Assembly: GCF_012641435.1 (NCBI RefSeq)
Contig: NZ_JABAIJ010000001.1
Span: forward strand, 558,001 to 622,000
Length of the DNA stretch: 64,000 nt
Direction of reading: 5' to 3'
Source of the DNA: Rhizobium sp. P38BS-XIX
GTDB taxonomy: Bacteria > Pseudomonadota > Alphaproteobacteria > Rhizobiales > Rhizobiaceae
The notes under the pieces are model-generated. The model saw only the letters and a program-made list of their open reading frames with translations, searched no databases and had not been told where the DNA came from. A program made the translations under genes and the position numbers. Below are positions 45,782 to 64,000 of this stretch, in pieces. Positions within the stretch are counted from its first letter, which is position 1. Each line of letters opens with the position of its first letter.

Positions 45782-46193
45782 TACGTCGAAACTCGTTTCG
45801 CCGATATCTGACGTCTGCGAGGGATCGCGTGTCAGGCGAGGCGGGATTGACTGATATCCGATTTTCCACGCCCTTTCCTTCGGGAGAGGGCGTTTCGCGT
45901 TTCGGCCGTCTGACTGAAACCGCATCCAAATTGCATGGTTGAGCACTGGAATTCCTGATGGCGTTTGCCTATGTAAGCGCCTGAACCGGCAAATGCTTTT
46001 CTGTCTTTCCGGATCGGCCGGCGAACCTTACGCGGCGAATGAAAGTCTGAGGCCGCGAATCCCGCGCCATCGCTTGAACTTCGCTCGAAATAGCCCCTGC
46101 AATTAAGTCTTGCGCAAACGCGACGAAAGCCTTAAACGGCGGCACTAAACCGGTTCGCCGGGGTCACTCATTACGTTCATAGGAAGCATTCAA
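45782..46193. promoter_or_regulatory. Region upstream of tuf with a UUCG hairpin
   Basis: 412 bases without a gene. At 45868-45893 is an 11-pair stem ACGCCCTTTCC / GGAGAGGGCGT (one G.U pair) with a TTCG loop, probably the DUF3597 terminator although its T tract is short. Near 46075-46105, CTTGAAC and CTGCAATT about 17 bases apart may be the tuf promoter; this is tentative. Immediately before tuf is a CATAGGAAGC ribosome-binding region. Confidence 0.55.
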
Positions 46194-47369
<1,176 letters not shown>

Positions 47370-47394
47370 TCTCAGGATTATTCCTTGATTGAAG

Positions 47395-47425
47395 AGGCCT
47401 CGCTGGAAACAGCGGGGCCTTTTTT
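47395..47425 (+). terminator. Intrinsic terminator after tuf
   Basis: Eleven-pair stem AGGCCTCGCTG / CAGCGGGGCCT with a GAAA loop followed by a T6 run. Confidence 0.93.
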
Positions 47426-47435
47426 ATTGGCGAAC

Positions 47436-47945
47436 TCATGTTCTTGCTTCCGCAAGAGCTTTGCCGATGATGTCGGCAACGAAGTCGCTCTTGCCGCCGG
47501 TATAATGATCCCAGTCGCCAAATGCTTCCGCGGCCAAGCGTTGTTTTAGCGCCGCGTAGTTCCGTGCAGCCTCTGCATGGGAGCGAAGGTAGTCGCGAAA
47601 GAGAATTCGCTCGTGATGGGCCGGATTGTCTGGAACGCAAAGATAAAGCCGAGTGCCATAAGGCACCTCATCCCTGGTGAAGGCCCATCTGTCGGCTTCG
47701 TGCAGGTCGCCATGAAAGACATATCCGTCATTCCTGAGGCGCTCGGTGGCTTCGATCCTGGCTTCATTCGATTGGAGGATTGTGTCGATATCTAGTTTTG
47801 GCTTGGCGCAAAGGCCCGGCACGGATGTGCTGCCGATATGATGGATCTCGACCGGACAGGCGATCAACGCCGCAATCTCGCGACGCCGGCGGCGGAAGAG
47901 GGCGGGCCAGGCGGGATCATAGTCGACAAGCCTTATTGCACGCAT
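47436..47945 (-). CDS. GrpB family protein (UPF0157)
   Basis: GrpB/UPF0157 protein of 169 residues with a nucleotidyltransferase-like fold, function not well established. The start RAIRLVDYDPAWPALFRRRRREI, HHIGSTSVPGLCAKPKLDID, and HVCVP-like RLYLCVPDNPAHHERILFRDYLRSH are family hallmarks. It converges on tuf. No neighbour explains its job. Confidence 0.9.
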   Translation of the reverse strand: MRAIRLVDYDPAWPALFRRRRREIAALIACPVEIHHIGSTSVPGLCAKPKLDIDTILQSNEARIEATERLRNDGYVFHGDLHEADRWAFTRDEVPYGTRLYLCVPDNPAHHERILFRDYLRSHAEAARNYAALKQRLAAEAFGDWDHYTGGKSDFVADIIGKALAEART

Positions 47946-48090
47946 TCGTTACTTCACTCATCCACGATTCGCTCAGTGATATCGGATAATTCGCCTATTC
48001 TGCGGTTGAGACAATCCGGCCGCGCGGCACACCTTGCGAAACGCCGCAAAGCGTCTATCTAACGCTCGATTTTCCCAGGAGGAGATTTTC

Positions 48091-48984
48091 ATGAAGAAGC
48101 GCATTCTGTTTACTGGCGGCAGTGGCAAGGCCGGGCGTCACGCCGTTCCGTGGCTCGTCGAAGCCGGCTATGAAGTTCACAATGTCGATCTGGTGCCTCT
48201 GAACAGCCCCGGCGTTAGCAATCTTCAAGTCGATATCACCGATGCGGGACAAGTGTATAACGTGTTGAGCATGCATCGGGATTTCCCCGATCTGGAGCAC
48301 GGCAAGGGCGTGCAGCCCTTCGACGCGGTCGTGCATTTCGCCGCCGTGCCGCGTATCCTCATAAAGCCGGATAACGAAACCTTCCGCATCAACACGATGG
48401 GGACCTATAACGTCATCGAGGCGGCTGCCAAGCTCGGGGTCAGGAAGATCATCGTTGCCTCGAGCGAGACGACCTATGGGGTCTGCTTTGCCGAAGGCCA
48501 TCGCGATTTTCATCAGTTTCCGCTCGAGGAAGATTATGACGTCAATCCGATGGATTCCTATGGCTTGTCCAAAGTCCTGAACGAAAAGACGGCGCGCGCC
48601 TTTGCCGAGCGTTTCGGCATCGACATCTATGCGCTGCGCATCGGCAATGTCATCGAGCCGCATGAATATGAGCGTTTTCCCGAATATTTTGCCGATAGCG
48701 AGATCCGCAAGCGCATCGCCTGGAGCTATATCGACGCGCGCGACCTCGGTCAGATCGTGCATCTGTGCATCGAAAAGAGCGGTCTCGGCTTCCAGGTGTT
48801 TAACGCAACCAACGATACGGTGTCGGCCAATACGCCGTCGCGCGAACTTGCTGCCAAGCATTATCCGAACGTGCCCTTCACTCGCGAGATCGGCGAGTAT
48901 GAAAGCCTGCTGTCCAATCGAAAGATTCGCGAGGTTCTCGGCTTCAAGGAAGAGCACAACTGGCGCAAACATGTGAAGGTCTAA
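48091..48984 (+). CDS. NAD(P)-dependent epimerase/dehydratase (SDR)
   Basis: Extended short-chain dehydrogenase/reductase of 297 residues. The N-terminal Rossmann motif is LFTGGSGKAGRHAV; the catalytic tyrosine and lysine are in YGLSKVLNEKTAR near residue 155; FHQFPLEEDYDVNPMDSYG precedes it. It resembles UDP-sugar epimerases and related enzymes but no sugar-nucleotide specificity is evident. A strong AGGAGG site precedes ATG 48091. The next genes are glycosyltransferases, so a link to polysaccharide synthesis is plausible. Confidence 0.88.
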   Translation: MKKRILFTGGSGKAGRHAVPWLVEAGYEVHNVDLVPLNSPGVSNLQVDITDAGQVYNVLSMHRDFPDLEHGKGVQPFDAVVHFAAVPRILIKPDNETFRINTMGTYNVIEAAAKLGVRKIIVASSETTYGVCFAEGHRDFHQFPLEEDYDVNPMDSYGLSKVLNEKTARAFAERFGIDIYALRIGNVIEPHEYERFPEYFADSEIRKRIAWSYIDARDLGQIVHLCIEKSGLGFQVFNATNDTVSANTPSRELAAKHYPNVPFTREIGEYESLLSNRKIREVLGFKEEHNWRKHVKV

Positions 48985-49310
48985 GCGGGGAGGCGCTTCG
49001 TTTGATGCCGGGCGCGTCTGCAACGCCCGGCATTGGGGATCGCGGTGGAAGAGAGCGTCTCTCCATTTGTTACGCAAGAAAACCAAAAATGCTTCCGCAA
49101 ACACTCGACAAATAACATGGGTTATTTAAGTAGGGTTGTGTTCGCGGCGCATCTCCTCGAGATTGCAGCGCGTGGTGCGTTGGTTTCACGCCCCTGTTTC
49201 GAACAAATCCCGCGGCGTGAAGCGCTAAGGATGAAGTGGGCGCGATCCGCGTCGCGACGAAAGATGGTTTGCCGGCTGGCCGATATGCATCCAGCGGCTT
49301 CGGAGGTATC
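48985..49310. other. Intergenic region before the glycosyltransferase genes
   Basis: 326 bases without a gene. A ten-pair stem ATGCCGGGCG / CGCCCGGCAT at 49005-49033 with a nine-base loop lies 20 bases after the epimerase stop and may be its terminator, though the T tract is absent. The rest should hold the promoter of the glycosyltransferase pair. Confidence 0.5.
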
Positions 49311-49997
49311 ATGAAGGATAGCGTTGCACGTATTTTTGTCGGGTTCGATTCCAAGGAAGTGGTGGCCTATCACGTCCTGGCGCAGAGCATCATTGAGCGC
49401 TCGTCGATCCCGGTGGTCTTTTCGCCGATCGTGCTCAACAACCTCGAGGGCGTCTTCACGCGCGAGCGCAATCCGCTGCAGTCGACGGAGTTCTCCTTCT
49501 CGCGCTTCCTGGTTCCTTACCTGAGCGACTATGAAGGCTGGAGCATCTTCATGGATTGCGACATGCTCGCTCGCGCCGACATCGCCGAGCTTTGGGCGCT
49601 GCGCGACGATCGTTATGCCGCCATGTGCGTCAAGCACGACTATCAGCCGAAGGTCGAAACCAAGTTCCTCGGCCAGACGCAGACCAAATACGAGAAGAAG
49701 AACTGGTCGAGCATGATCCTGTTCAACAATGCCAAGTGCAAGGCATTGACGAAGGACTTCGTCAACACGGCGACCGGTCTGCAGCTGCATCAGTTCAAGT
49801 GGCTGGATAGCGACGACCAGATCGGCGAGGTGCCGGTCACTTGGAATTACCTGGTCAACGAATATGAGCGCCGCGAAGACGCCAAGCTCGTGCACTTCAC
49901 CGATGGCGGCCCGTATTTCGACGAATACCGCAACGACGACTACGCCGAAGAGTGGTTCGCCATGCGCGACCGGATGCTGCACGTTCAGCAGAAGTGA
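49311..49997 (+). CDS. Glycosyltransferase, GT8-like
   Basis: Protein of 228 residues that looks like a nucleotide-sugar glycosyltransferase with a GT-A fold. It starts RIFVGFDSKEVVAYHVLAQS, the metal-binding DxD motif is in SIFMDCDMLARADIAELW near residue 83, and KNWSSMILFNNAKCKALT with VTWNYLVNEY follow. A GGAGG site precedes ATG 49311. The stop overlaps the next gene's GTG start as GTGA. Donor and acceptor are unknown; lipopolysaccharide or capsule synthesis is a reasonable guess. Confidence 0.85.
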   Translation: MKDSVARIFVGFDSKEVVAYHVLAQSIIERSSIPVVFSPIVLNNLEGVFTRERNPLQSTEFSFSRFLVPYLSDYEGWSIFMDCDMLARADIAELWALRDDRYAAMCVKHDYQPKVETKFLGQTQTKYEKKNWSSMILFNNAKCKALTKDFVNTATGLQLHQFKWLDSDDQIGEVPVTWNYLVNEYERREDAKLVHFTDGGPYFDEYRNDDYAEEWFAMRDRMLHVQQK

Positions 49998-50881
49998 GCG
50001 TGTTGAGCGACGGCGAAAAAGATCCTGCCGGCGCAGGCTTTCCGGTTGCGGGTGCCGCAGCCGGGCTTGATGGCGCGGAACAATGGCGCGTCGTGCTGGC
50101 GGGCTTCTCGCACATCGTGCTGGTCGCCAATAGCGATACGGTGGATATAGCGGGGCTGCGGACGCAGTTCCCGCAAACCGCGCTCTTCGTGTTTTTCAAC
50201 AAGGTCTACAAGGTTCTGGATCGTCCGTTCCACGGGCATTCCCTGTTGATCTCGCGTGGTCAACCGCGCGGTGCCAATATCGTCTATCGCGGCGAAGTCG
50301 GCGAAGTCGTCAAATTCTTCCCGAAGGATGAGTTCGTCGGCATCCTGAATATCCGGCTTGGCCCGGAAGAGAAGCTCAATCCTGCAACTGATTTTCAGGG
50401 CGCGCCGACGGGGCATCTCGATCTGGTCGGTTTCTGCTCGGATTTCTATACAGAGGGCAAGACACCGACGAGCGGCTTTGCCCTAGCGCTCTGGCTCAGC
50501 GATCTCAAGCTGCCCGGCAAAATCGTGCTGGCCGGCTTCTCGGCCCGCCGCAGCCAGAAATGGCGCGTGGTCTCGGCTCACGACTGGAGTTTCGAGCAGA
50601 CCTTCCTGCGCCTCTTTGCTCGTCTGGGCAAAATCACCATTCACGGCGGCGTCTCTCTCAATCCGTATATCAAGCTGGCGGAGCGCTTTTCGGAAATCCC
50701 GTCGGCGGAAATCTCGCTGGCGGCGGCCGAGGTGCTGTCGGAGCGACTCGGCAATACCGATGCTGAAGTCGACAAGCTGATCTCCCTGACGAACGTGATT
50801 CGCTCCACGGACCTGTTTCTGCGTCGCCTGAGGCCGAAATTCCTCAAGCGCAAGCCCAAGGGTTCGCCGGGGGAGCAATAG
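49994..50881 (+). CDS. GT29-like (sialyltransferase-fold) glycosyltransferase
   Basis: Protein of 295 residues translationally coupled to the preceding glycosyltransferase (GTGA overlap, GTG start). It reads VVLAGFSHIVLVANSDTVDI near the N-terminus, like sialyl motif L; GFCSDFYTEGKTPTSGFALALWLSDLKLPGKIVLAGF in the middle resembles sialyl motif S (P-T/S-x-G...GF); and the H-x4-E pair of motif VS appears as HDWSFEQ. I infer a GT29-type transferase, acting on sialic acid-like or Kdo-type sugars. The family link is by motif only and not certain. Confidence 0.6.
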   Translation: MSVLSDGEKDPAGAGFPVAGAAAGLDGAEQWRVVLAGFSHIVLVANSDTVDIAGLRTQFPQTALFVFFNKVYKVLDRPFHGHSLLISRGQPRGANIVYRGEVGEVVKFFPKDEFVGILNIRLGPEEKLNPATDFQGAPTGHLDLVGFCSDFYTEGKTPTSGFALALWLSDLKLPGKIVLAGFSARRSQKWRVVSAHDWSFEQTFLRLFARLGKITIHGGVSLNPYIKLAERFSEIPSAEISLAAAEVLSERLGNTDAEVDKLISLTNVIRSTDLFLRRLRPKFLKRKPKGSPGEQ

Positions 50882-51088
50882 CTCAAAGCCTGCGATTTCG
50901 TGCCGTTTACCTTGGCTTTCCCATGGAACGCCATGCCGCTGGGAAATTTGAACGAGCCGAAGTCGTGGTCTTGATTGGGAAAAAGCAAAAAACGCTCTTG
51001 CCAATCGTTTCGTCCCGCCTTAAAGGGAGCGCCATGTCTTCGAACTGCTCTGGCGCTCAGCCGCTGGAAACGAATATTCGAAGAAAGA

Positions 51089-51164
<76 letters not shown>

Positions 51165-51359
51165 TTTTCTTGATTTGACTGGCGCGCTGGTATCGCTGCT
51201 TCTCAAGTTGAGGATTAAGCCGGCCAGGCGGCGAATTTTCGAAAACACCGGATTGCCTCTTGTTAAATCGGGAATCGGTGTTTATGTAGGGTTTAACAGA
51301 CACGCGGTGCGTGGGGCTGATATGTTCAGCTTTACGCGCCGTAATTGCGTGGGCAGTCA

Positions 51360-51560
51360 ATGGCATCCAAAACGAATCCACTAGCGTTTCTACGGCAGGT
51401 ACGTTCCGAGACTTCGAAAGTTACCTGGCCGTCGCGCCGCGAGACGATGATCTCAACGATCATGGTGCTTGTCATGGTTGTTTTCGCCTCGCTGTTTTTC
51501 TTTGCTGCCGACCAGCTTATTGGCTGGGTTCTCAGCTATGTGCTGAATACCGGCAACTGA
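51360..51560 (+). CDS. secE: Preprotein translocase subunit SecE
   Basis: Single-pass SecE of 66 residues, part of the SecYEG channel in the inner membrane. The cytosolic N-terminal amphipathic stretch LAFLRQVRSETSKVTWPSRRETMIS is typical, followed by one membrane helix (IMVLVMVVFASLFFFAADQLIGWVL). ATG at 51360 begins MASKTNP. Downstream nusG is 18 bases away, standard operon order. Confidence 0.95.
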   Translation: MASKTNPLAFLRQVRSETSKVTWPSRRETMISTIMVLVMVVFASLFFFAADQLIGWVLSYVLNTGN

Positions 51561-51578
51561 TATCGGGTGGAGATGAAG

Positions 51579-52109
51579 ATGGCGGCACGTTGGTACATCG
51601 TCCACGCTTATTCGAATTTTGAAAAGAAGGTGGCTGAATCCATTGAGGAGAAGGCCAAGCAGAAGGGTCTCGAGCACCTGTTCGAAAAGATCCTGGTGCC
51701 GACCGAGAAGGTTGTGGAAGTGCGTCGCGGCCGCAAGGTCGACAGCGAGCGCAAGTTCTTCCCGGGTTATGTGCTGGTTCGCGCCAACCTGACGGATGAA
51801 GCTTACCACCTGATCAAGAATACGCCGAAGGTCACTGGCTTCCTCGGCTCTGACAATAAGCCTGTTCCGATTCCGGATTATGAAGCTGATCGTATTCTTG
51901 GTCAGGTTCAGGAAGGTGTCGAGCGGCCGAAGGCTTCTGTGTCCTTCGAGATCGGCGAGCAGGTTCGTGTTTCCGACGGTCCGTTCGCTTCGTTCAACGG
52001 CACGGTTCAGGATGTGGACGAAGAGCGTTCGCGCCTGAAGGTCGAAGTTTCTATTTTCGGTCGCGCTACGCCGGTCGAGCTTGAATACAGCCAGGTCGAG
52101 AAGGTCTGA
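51579..52109 (+). CDS. nusG: Transcription termination/antitermination protein NusG
   Basis: NusG binds RNA polymerase and couples transcription with translation and Rho. The 176-residue protein has the NGN domain (RWYIVHAYSNFEKKVAESI, KFFPGYVLVRA) and the C-terminal KOW domain (GEQVRVSDGPFASFNGTVQDVDEERSRLKV). Two ATG codons (51573, 51579) are in frame; 51579 lies six bases after GGGTGGAG and gives the usual MAARWYIV start. Confidence 0.97.
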   Translation: MAARWYIVHAYSNFEKKVAESIEEKAKQKGLEHLFEKILVPTEKVVEVRRGRKVDSERKFFPGYVLVRANLTDEAYHLIKNTPKVTGFLGSDNKPVPIPDYEADRILGQVQEGVERPKASVSFEIGEQVRVSDGPFASFNGTVQDVDEERSRLKVEVSIFGRATPVELEYSQVEKV

Positions 52110-52323
52110 TTGTCTTTGATTTGAAAGATTGGCCTGGCGGCCGGTCTTTCACTTGAGTTTGGATATGGGTTGTTTCGTACCTATATCCCGCGGCTCAGCC
52201 GCAATTCGCGTGGAAGGGTAGGGTCTTAGCCGGACCTGGTGATCCGCACCACGCAACCGCAGCCGCCGGAGCGATCCGGCATTAGTCGACCGGGAAACCG
52301 GTCATGTAGAAAGGCAGAGAGAA
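52110..52323 (+). promoter_or_regulatory. Leader of the rplK-rplA genes
   Basis: 214 bases between nusG and rplK with hairpin potential, including TGGTG-ATCCG-CACCA at 52237-52251. L1 represses the L11-L1 operon by binding this mRNA leader in many bacteria, so an L1 site is likely here, but the exact target is not identified. A GATTGGCC...GGCCGGTC stem soon after nusG may be a partial terminator. Confidence 0.5.
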
Positions 52324-52755
52324 ATGGCTAAGAAAGTTGCAGGCCAGCTCAAGCTGCAGGTCAAGGCCGGCTCGGCAAATCCGTCGCCGCCGATTGGTCC
52401 TGCGCTTGGTCAGCGTGGCATTAACATCATGGAATTCTGCAAGGCGTTCAATGCGTCTACGCAGGAAATGGAAAAGGGTATGCCGATCCCGGTCGTCATC
52501 ACCTACTATCAGGACAAGTCCTTCACCTTCATCATGAAGCAGCCGCCGGTCAGCTACTTCCTGAAGAAGGAAGCCAAGATCCAGTCCGGTTCGAAGACCC
52601 CGGGCAAGGGTTCCAAGGCTGGTTCGCTCACCAAGGCTCAGATCAAGTCGATCGCCGAAGCCAAGATGAAGGATCTGAATGCCGCCGATATCGAAGGCGC
52701 AATGGCCATGATCGAGGGCTCCGCCCGCGCCATGGGCCTGGAAGTGGTAGGTTAA
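52324..52755 (+). CDS. rplK: 50S ribosomal protein L11
   Basis: L11 of 143 residues, at the GTPase-associated centre of the large subunit. It begins [42 protein letters not shown], the invariant family start, and ends [13 protein letters not shown]. rplA follows after four bases. Confidence 0.98.
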   Translation: MAKKVAGQLKLQVKAGSANPSPPIGPALGQRGINIMEFCKAFNASTQEMEKGMPIPVVITYYQDKSFTFIMKQPPVSYFLKKEAKIQSGSKTPGKGSKAGSLTKAQIKSIAEAKMKDLNAADIEGAMAMIEGSARAMGLEVVG

Positions 52756-52759
52756 GGCC

Positions 52760-53458
52760 ATGGTAGCTAAGCGTATTCAGAAAATCCGTGAAGGCGTCGA
52801 TCCGACCAAGCTTTATGCTCTGGATCTGGCCATCAACATGGTCAAGGAACGTGCCGTCGCAAAGTTCGACGAAACCGTTGAAATCGCGATGAACCTCGGT
52901 GTTGACCCGCGTCACGCCGACCAGATGGTTCGCGGCGTTGTCAACCTGCCGAACGGCACGGGCCGTACGGTTCGCGTTGCCGTCTTCGCTCGCGGCGCAA
53001 AGGCTGACGAAGCCAAGGCTGCCGGTGCTGACATTGTTGGCGCTGAAGAGCTCGTCGAAATCGTTCAGGGCGGCAAGATCGACTTCGATCGTTGCATCGC
53101 GACCCCGGACATGATGCCGCTCGTCGGCCGTCTCGGTAAGGTTCTCGGCCCGCGCGGCATGATGCCGAACCCGAAGGTCGGTACCGTTACGATGGACGTC
53201 AAGGGTGCTGTTGAAGCCTCCAAGGGTGGTGCTGTCGAGTTCCGCGTCGAGAAGGCTGGTATCATCCATGCCGGTATCGGCAAGGCTTCGTTCGGCGCCA
53301 AGGCTCTGGAAGAAAACATTCGCGCCTTTGCTGACGCCGTCATCAAGGCAAAGCCGGCTGGCGCCAAGGGTAACTACCTGAAGCGCGTTGCGATCTCCTC
53401 GACCATGGGTCCGGGCGTCAAGATCGAGCCGTCGACGGTTACGGCGCCGAGCGCCTAA
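52760..53458 (+). CDS. rplA: 50S ribosomal protein L1
   Basis: L1 of 232 residues, at the L1 stalk, and repressor of its own operon. Recognised by [43 protein letters not shown] core and VRVAVFARG. It starts [14 protein letters not shown]. Confidence 0.98.
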   Translation: MVAKRIQKIREGVDPTKLYALDLAINMVKERAVAKFDETVEIAMNLGVDPRHADQMVRGVVNLPNGTGRTVRVAVFARGAKADEAKAAGADIVGAEELVEIVQGGKIDFDRCIATPDMMPLVGRLGKVLGPRGMMPNPKVGTVTMDVKGAVEASKGGAVEFRVEKAGIIHAGIGKASFGAKALEENIRAFADAVIKAKPAGAKGNYLKRVAISSTMGPGVKIEPSTVTAPSA

Positions 53459-53791
53459 TTGGTTCTGCCGGGCTTTTTAGCCTGGCATTTTAAGAATTCT
53501 CGGCCCTTCGGGGCCGGGATTTCCGGAGAAATCCGGAATTCCTGTCCGAGATTGCAGGTGGTTATCCCTTAATCACTCAAGCCTGCATGAGACGGGTAAG
53601 ACCCGAATTTTGAAGAAGCATTGCTTCGATGAACTCGGTTCGAGCCTTGGATGCCTTGTACCTTGAAGCCTTCGGGCTCGAGCGCGAGGGGACAGGATCC
53701 TCAAGCGTCGCTTGGGATCTCTTTTGATCCCAGGAGGCAAAAGGCAACCCGGCAGGCCCGTTAACCCGGTCCTGTCAACTGGAGAAAAGCA
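53459..53791 (+). promoter_or_regulatory. Leader of the rplJ-rplL genes
   Basis: 333 bases without a gene but rich in hairpins, including GGCCCTTCGGGGCC near 53503, ATTTCCGGAGAAATCCGGAATT near 53519 and TGGGATC-TCTTTT-GATCCCA at 53713-53732. L10(L12)4 binding to a structured leader of this operon is the known control in bacteria; I infer the same here. A separate promoter within the region is possible. Confidence 0.65.
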
Positions 53792-54310
53792 GTGGAAAGA
53801 GCGGAAAAACGCGAATTCGTCACGGAACTGAACGAAGTCTTCAAGGCTTCGGGCTCGGTTGTCGTGGCCCACTATGCTGGTGCTACAGTCGCTCAGATGA
53901 ACGATTTCCGTTCCAAGATGCGCGCTGCTGGCGGCACCGTCAAAGTCGCGAAGAACCGCCTGGCCAAAATTGCTCTTCAGGGCACGGATGCGGAAGGGAT
54001 TTCCAATCTCTTCACCGGTCAGACGCTGATTGCATACAGCACTGATCCGATCACCGCTCCGAAGGTCGTCGTGGATTTCGCCAAGACCAACGATAAGATC
54101 GTTGTTCTGGGCGGCGCCATGGGAACAACAACGCTCAACCCCGAAGCTGTTAAGTCGCTCGCGACCCTGCCTTCGTTGGACGAGCTGCGTGCGAAGCTGC
54201 TGGGCATGATCCAGACTCCGGCTACCCGCATCGCAGGTGTTGTTGCAGCGCCGGCAAGTCAGCTTGCTCGCGTGTTCTCGGCCTACGCCAAGAAGGACGA
54301 AGCCGCGTAA
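53792..54310 (+). CDS. rplJ: 50S ribosomal protein L10
   Basis: L10 of 172 residues, base of the L12 stalk. Starts with GTG after CTGGAGAAA, reading [47 protein letters not shown] sequence; C-terminal helix ([17 protein letters not shown]) binds L12. rplL follows after 58 bases. Confidence 0.97.
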   Translation: MERAEKREFVTELNEVFKASGSVVVAHYAGATVAQMNDFRSKMRAAGGTVKVAKNRLAKIALQGTDAEGISNLFTGQTLIAYSTDPITAPKVVVDFAKTNDKIVVLGGAMGTTTLNPEAVKSLATLPSLDELRAKLLGMIQTPATRIAGVVAAPASQLARVFSAYAKKDEAA

Positions 54311-54368
54311 GGCGGTTTTTCGCTGTTCATAATCAACCAGTTCGAACCGAACAAAAGGAACTACAAAA

Positions 54369-54749
54369 ATGGCTGATCTCGCAAAGATCGTAGACGACCT
54401 CTCCTCGCTGACCGTTCTCGAAGCTGCAGAACTGTCCAAGCTTCTCGAAGAAAAGTGGGGCGTTTCCGCTGCTGCTCCGGTAGCTGTTGCTGCCGTTGCC
54501 GGTGGTGCTGGCGCTGCTGCTGCCGTTGAAGAAGAAAAGACCGAGTTCGACGTCATCCTCGCTGATGCCGGCGCGAACAAGATCAACGTCATCAAGGAAG
54601 TCCGTGCCATCACCGGTCTCGGCCTCAAGGAAGCTAAGGACCTCGTTGAAGCCGCTCCGAAGGCTGTCAAGGAAGCCGTTTCCAAGGCTGAAGCCGCTGA
54701 CATCAAGAAGAAGCTTGAAGACGCCGGCGCTAAGGTCGACGTTAAGTAA
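54369..54749 (+). CDS. rplL: 50S ribosomal protein L7/L12
   Basis: L7/L12 of 126 residues. N-terminal dimerisation helices ([21 protein letters not shown]), an Ala-rich hinge, and the C-terminal domain [43 protein letters not shown] factor-binding fold are all present. A hairpin pair follows before rpoB. Confidence 0.98.
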   Translation: MADLAKIVDDLSSLTVLEAAELSKLLEEKWGVSAAAPVAVAAVAGGAGAAAAVEEEKTEFDVILADAGANKINVIKEVRAITGLGLKEAKDLVEAAPKAVKEAVSKAEAADIKKKLEDAGAKVDVK

Positions 54750-54764
54750 GCTTGAAACTGCTTT

Positions 54765-54849
54765 GGGAGGTGGCTTTTTGCCGCCTCCCATTCGCCGTTT
54801 TTCTGAACGAATTACCCAAAAGCCGCGGGAAAAACGGCTTTTGGGTAAT
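54765..54849 (+). terminator. Two hairpins between rplL and rpoB (attenuator-like)
   Basis: First hairpin GGGAGGTGGC-TTTTT-GCCGCCTCCC at 54765-54789 (one extra base on each strand pairs T.G); second hairpin at 54811-54849, a perfect 15-pair stem ATTACCCAAAAGCCG / CGGCTTTTGGGTAAT with a nine-base loop. Neither has a clear T tract. They could be a partial terminator, RNase III site or mRNA processing point that lowers rpoB expression relative to rplL. Confidence 0.65.
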
Positions 54850-55011
54850 GGGTTCTTCAAGAGGATGGTCTCAAACCGAACCGCGACGCAATCCGTGCCG
54901 AGCGGTTTTCGGTTAGTTAGACGAGATTGAACTACTCATTGATTGATGGGGCCGCCTGGCCAGCGTTTCCCATCCGTTGCAGGCCCGGGTGCAGGTTTTA
55001 AAGGAGCGACG

Positions 55012-59154
<4,143 letters not shown>

Positions 59155-59343
59155 CAATCGATAGGGTGCGCGCTGTTCACCAGCGCGCACCGTCTCAGCC
59201 GGCGCGCTGCATTTGGTCGCGCCAGGAGGGGACGGTTTTGCCGCATTTTGCGGTTATCGTCGTATTAGCGCATCAGTCCGGTTCCCGGGAATTTGCCGGC
59301 GCTGATTGCAGTTCGAGGGCTTTTGCCCCAAAAGGAGATAGGC

Positions 59344-63555
<4,212 letters not shown>

Positions 63556-63578
63556 GCGGCAAGGCATACGGAAATGAA

Positions 63579-63610
63579 AAACCGCCCGGAGCGATCCGGG
63601 CGGTTTTTTT
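63579..63610 (+). terminator. Intrinsic terminator after rpoC
   Basis: Eleven-pair stem AACCGCCCGGA / TCCGGGCGGTT with a GCGA loop, then T7. Ends the secE-to-rpoC gene series. Confidence 0.95.
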
Positions 63611-63670
63611 ATGCGCGATGCAAGCGGTGGAGGGTGAGGGCAGGGCCGTCGCTCCGCCCGAAGGATGTTG

Positions 63671-63964
63671 TCAGCGGAAGCGGATAATCGCGACTTCGCC
63701 TTCGAGTGCACCCTGATAGGCGGAAGCATGCGGCTCTTCTTCGGGAACGTCCGTCAGCAAGCCGATCTGGTCGAGATCCGCTTCGATGAAGCCTTCCTCA
63801 GCCAGCGCGTTCAGAGCCTCGCGCACGGCGGTATCGTCATCCGGTGCTCTCAGCATGACATGCAGATCGATGCCTTCGCCGCCATCGGTCTCATAGCCCT
63901 TTCCGATGATGATGAAGACCATGGGGCCGTCGGAATTGTTGTCGTTGTCTGGCTCTGTAATCAT
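63671..63964 (-). CDS. Conserved hypothetical acidic protein
   Basis: Small 97-residue protein, highly acidic, beginning MITEPDNDNNSDGPMVFIIIGKGYETDGGEGIDLHVML. It looks like one alpha/beta domain (FIIIGKGYE, HVMLRAPDDDTAVREALNALAEEGFIEADLDQIGLL, EGEVAIIRFR). GGAAG lies just upstream of ATG 63964. No known domain is recognised and no function can be assigned. It converges on the rpoC terminator. Confidence 0.8.
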   Translation of the reverse strand: MITEPDNDNNSDGPMVFIIIGKGYETDGGEGIDLHVMLRAPDDDTAVREALNALAEEGFIEADLDQIGLLTDVPEEEPHASAYQGALEGEVAIIRFR

Positions 63965-64000
63965 GAGTCTTCCTTAGGAGTTTCGAATCGTCTGCGCGAT

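Overview
The window is ordinary core chromosome of a GC-rich alphaproteobacterium. It is most likely Rhizobium or a close Rhizobiaceae relative. The evidence is the gene order (pyrB-pyrX-plsY-dprA-topA-rnr; aroQ-accB-accC-aat; tRNA-Tyr, tRNA-Gly and tuf; tRNA-Trp, secE-nusG-rplK-rplA-rplJ-rplL-rpoB-rpoC), the mitochondrial-type NDUFA12 homologue, and a diverged copy of what looks like a common rhizobial intergenic repeat. The genus call is inference from synteny and protein character; no database search was possible.

Layout. 1-10971 (minus): a tightly coupled run from pyrB through an apparently non-catalytic dihydroorotase homologue, plsY, dprA, topA, rnr, a DUF983 gene and a transporter cut by the window edge. 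11157-18005: an AidB-type acyl-CoA dehydrogenase with a GNAT gene, a TetR regulator, two overlapping small membrane proteins, ruvX, a UPF0173 hydrolase and gatC-gatA. 18269-20200: the most unusual part, with two tRNA-like RNAs, a further structured non-coding stretch, a slipin (SPFH/band-7) gene and a convergent yjhX-type gene. 20496-24924: three GNAT genes around gatB, then NDUFA12 and DUF2155. 24989-26915: two accessory-looking genes (DUF1062, DUF2167). 26987-29906: aat-accC-accB-aroQ. 30091-44786: a DsbA-like thioredoxin-fold protein, an aminotransferase, rne, a cell-wall amidase, PBP1a, prfB with a programmed +1 frameshift, NAD kinase, tRNA-Thr, an Inh-like inhibitor and rlmB. 44889-50881: tRNA-Tyr and tRNA-Gly, a DUF3597 gene, tuf, grpB-like, an epimerase and a translationally coupled glycosyltransferase pair. 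51089-63555: tRNA-Trp, secE-nusG, the L11-L1 and L10-L12 genes with structured leaders, and rpoB-rpoC.

Most genes serve information processing: transcription (rpoB, rpoC, nusG), translation (ribosomal proteins, tuf, prfB, tRNAs, gatCAB, rlmB), RNA decay (rne, rnr), DNA topology and uptake (topA, dprA, ruvX). Envelope and metabolic genes fill the rest. The locus best worth following up is the tRNA-like RNA plus slipin module at 18269-19888. It resembles the pairing of SPFH/band-7 proteins with a tRNA-like RNA that has been proposed, from comparative genomics, for RNA-repair systems, but no RNA ligase is present in this window.
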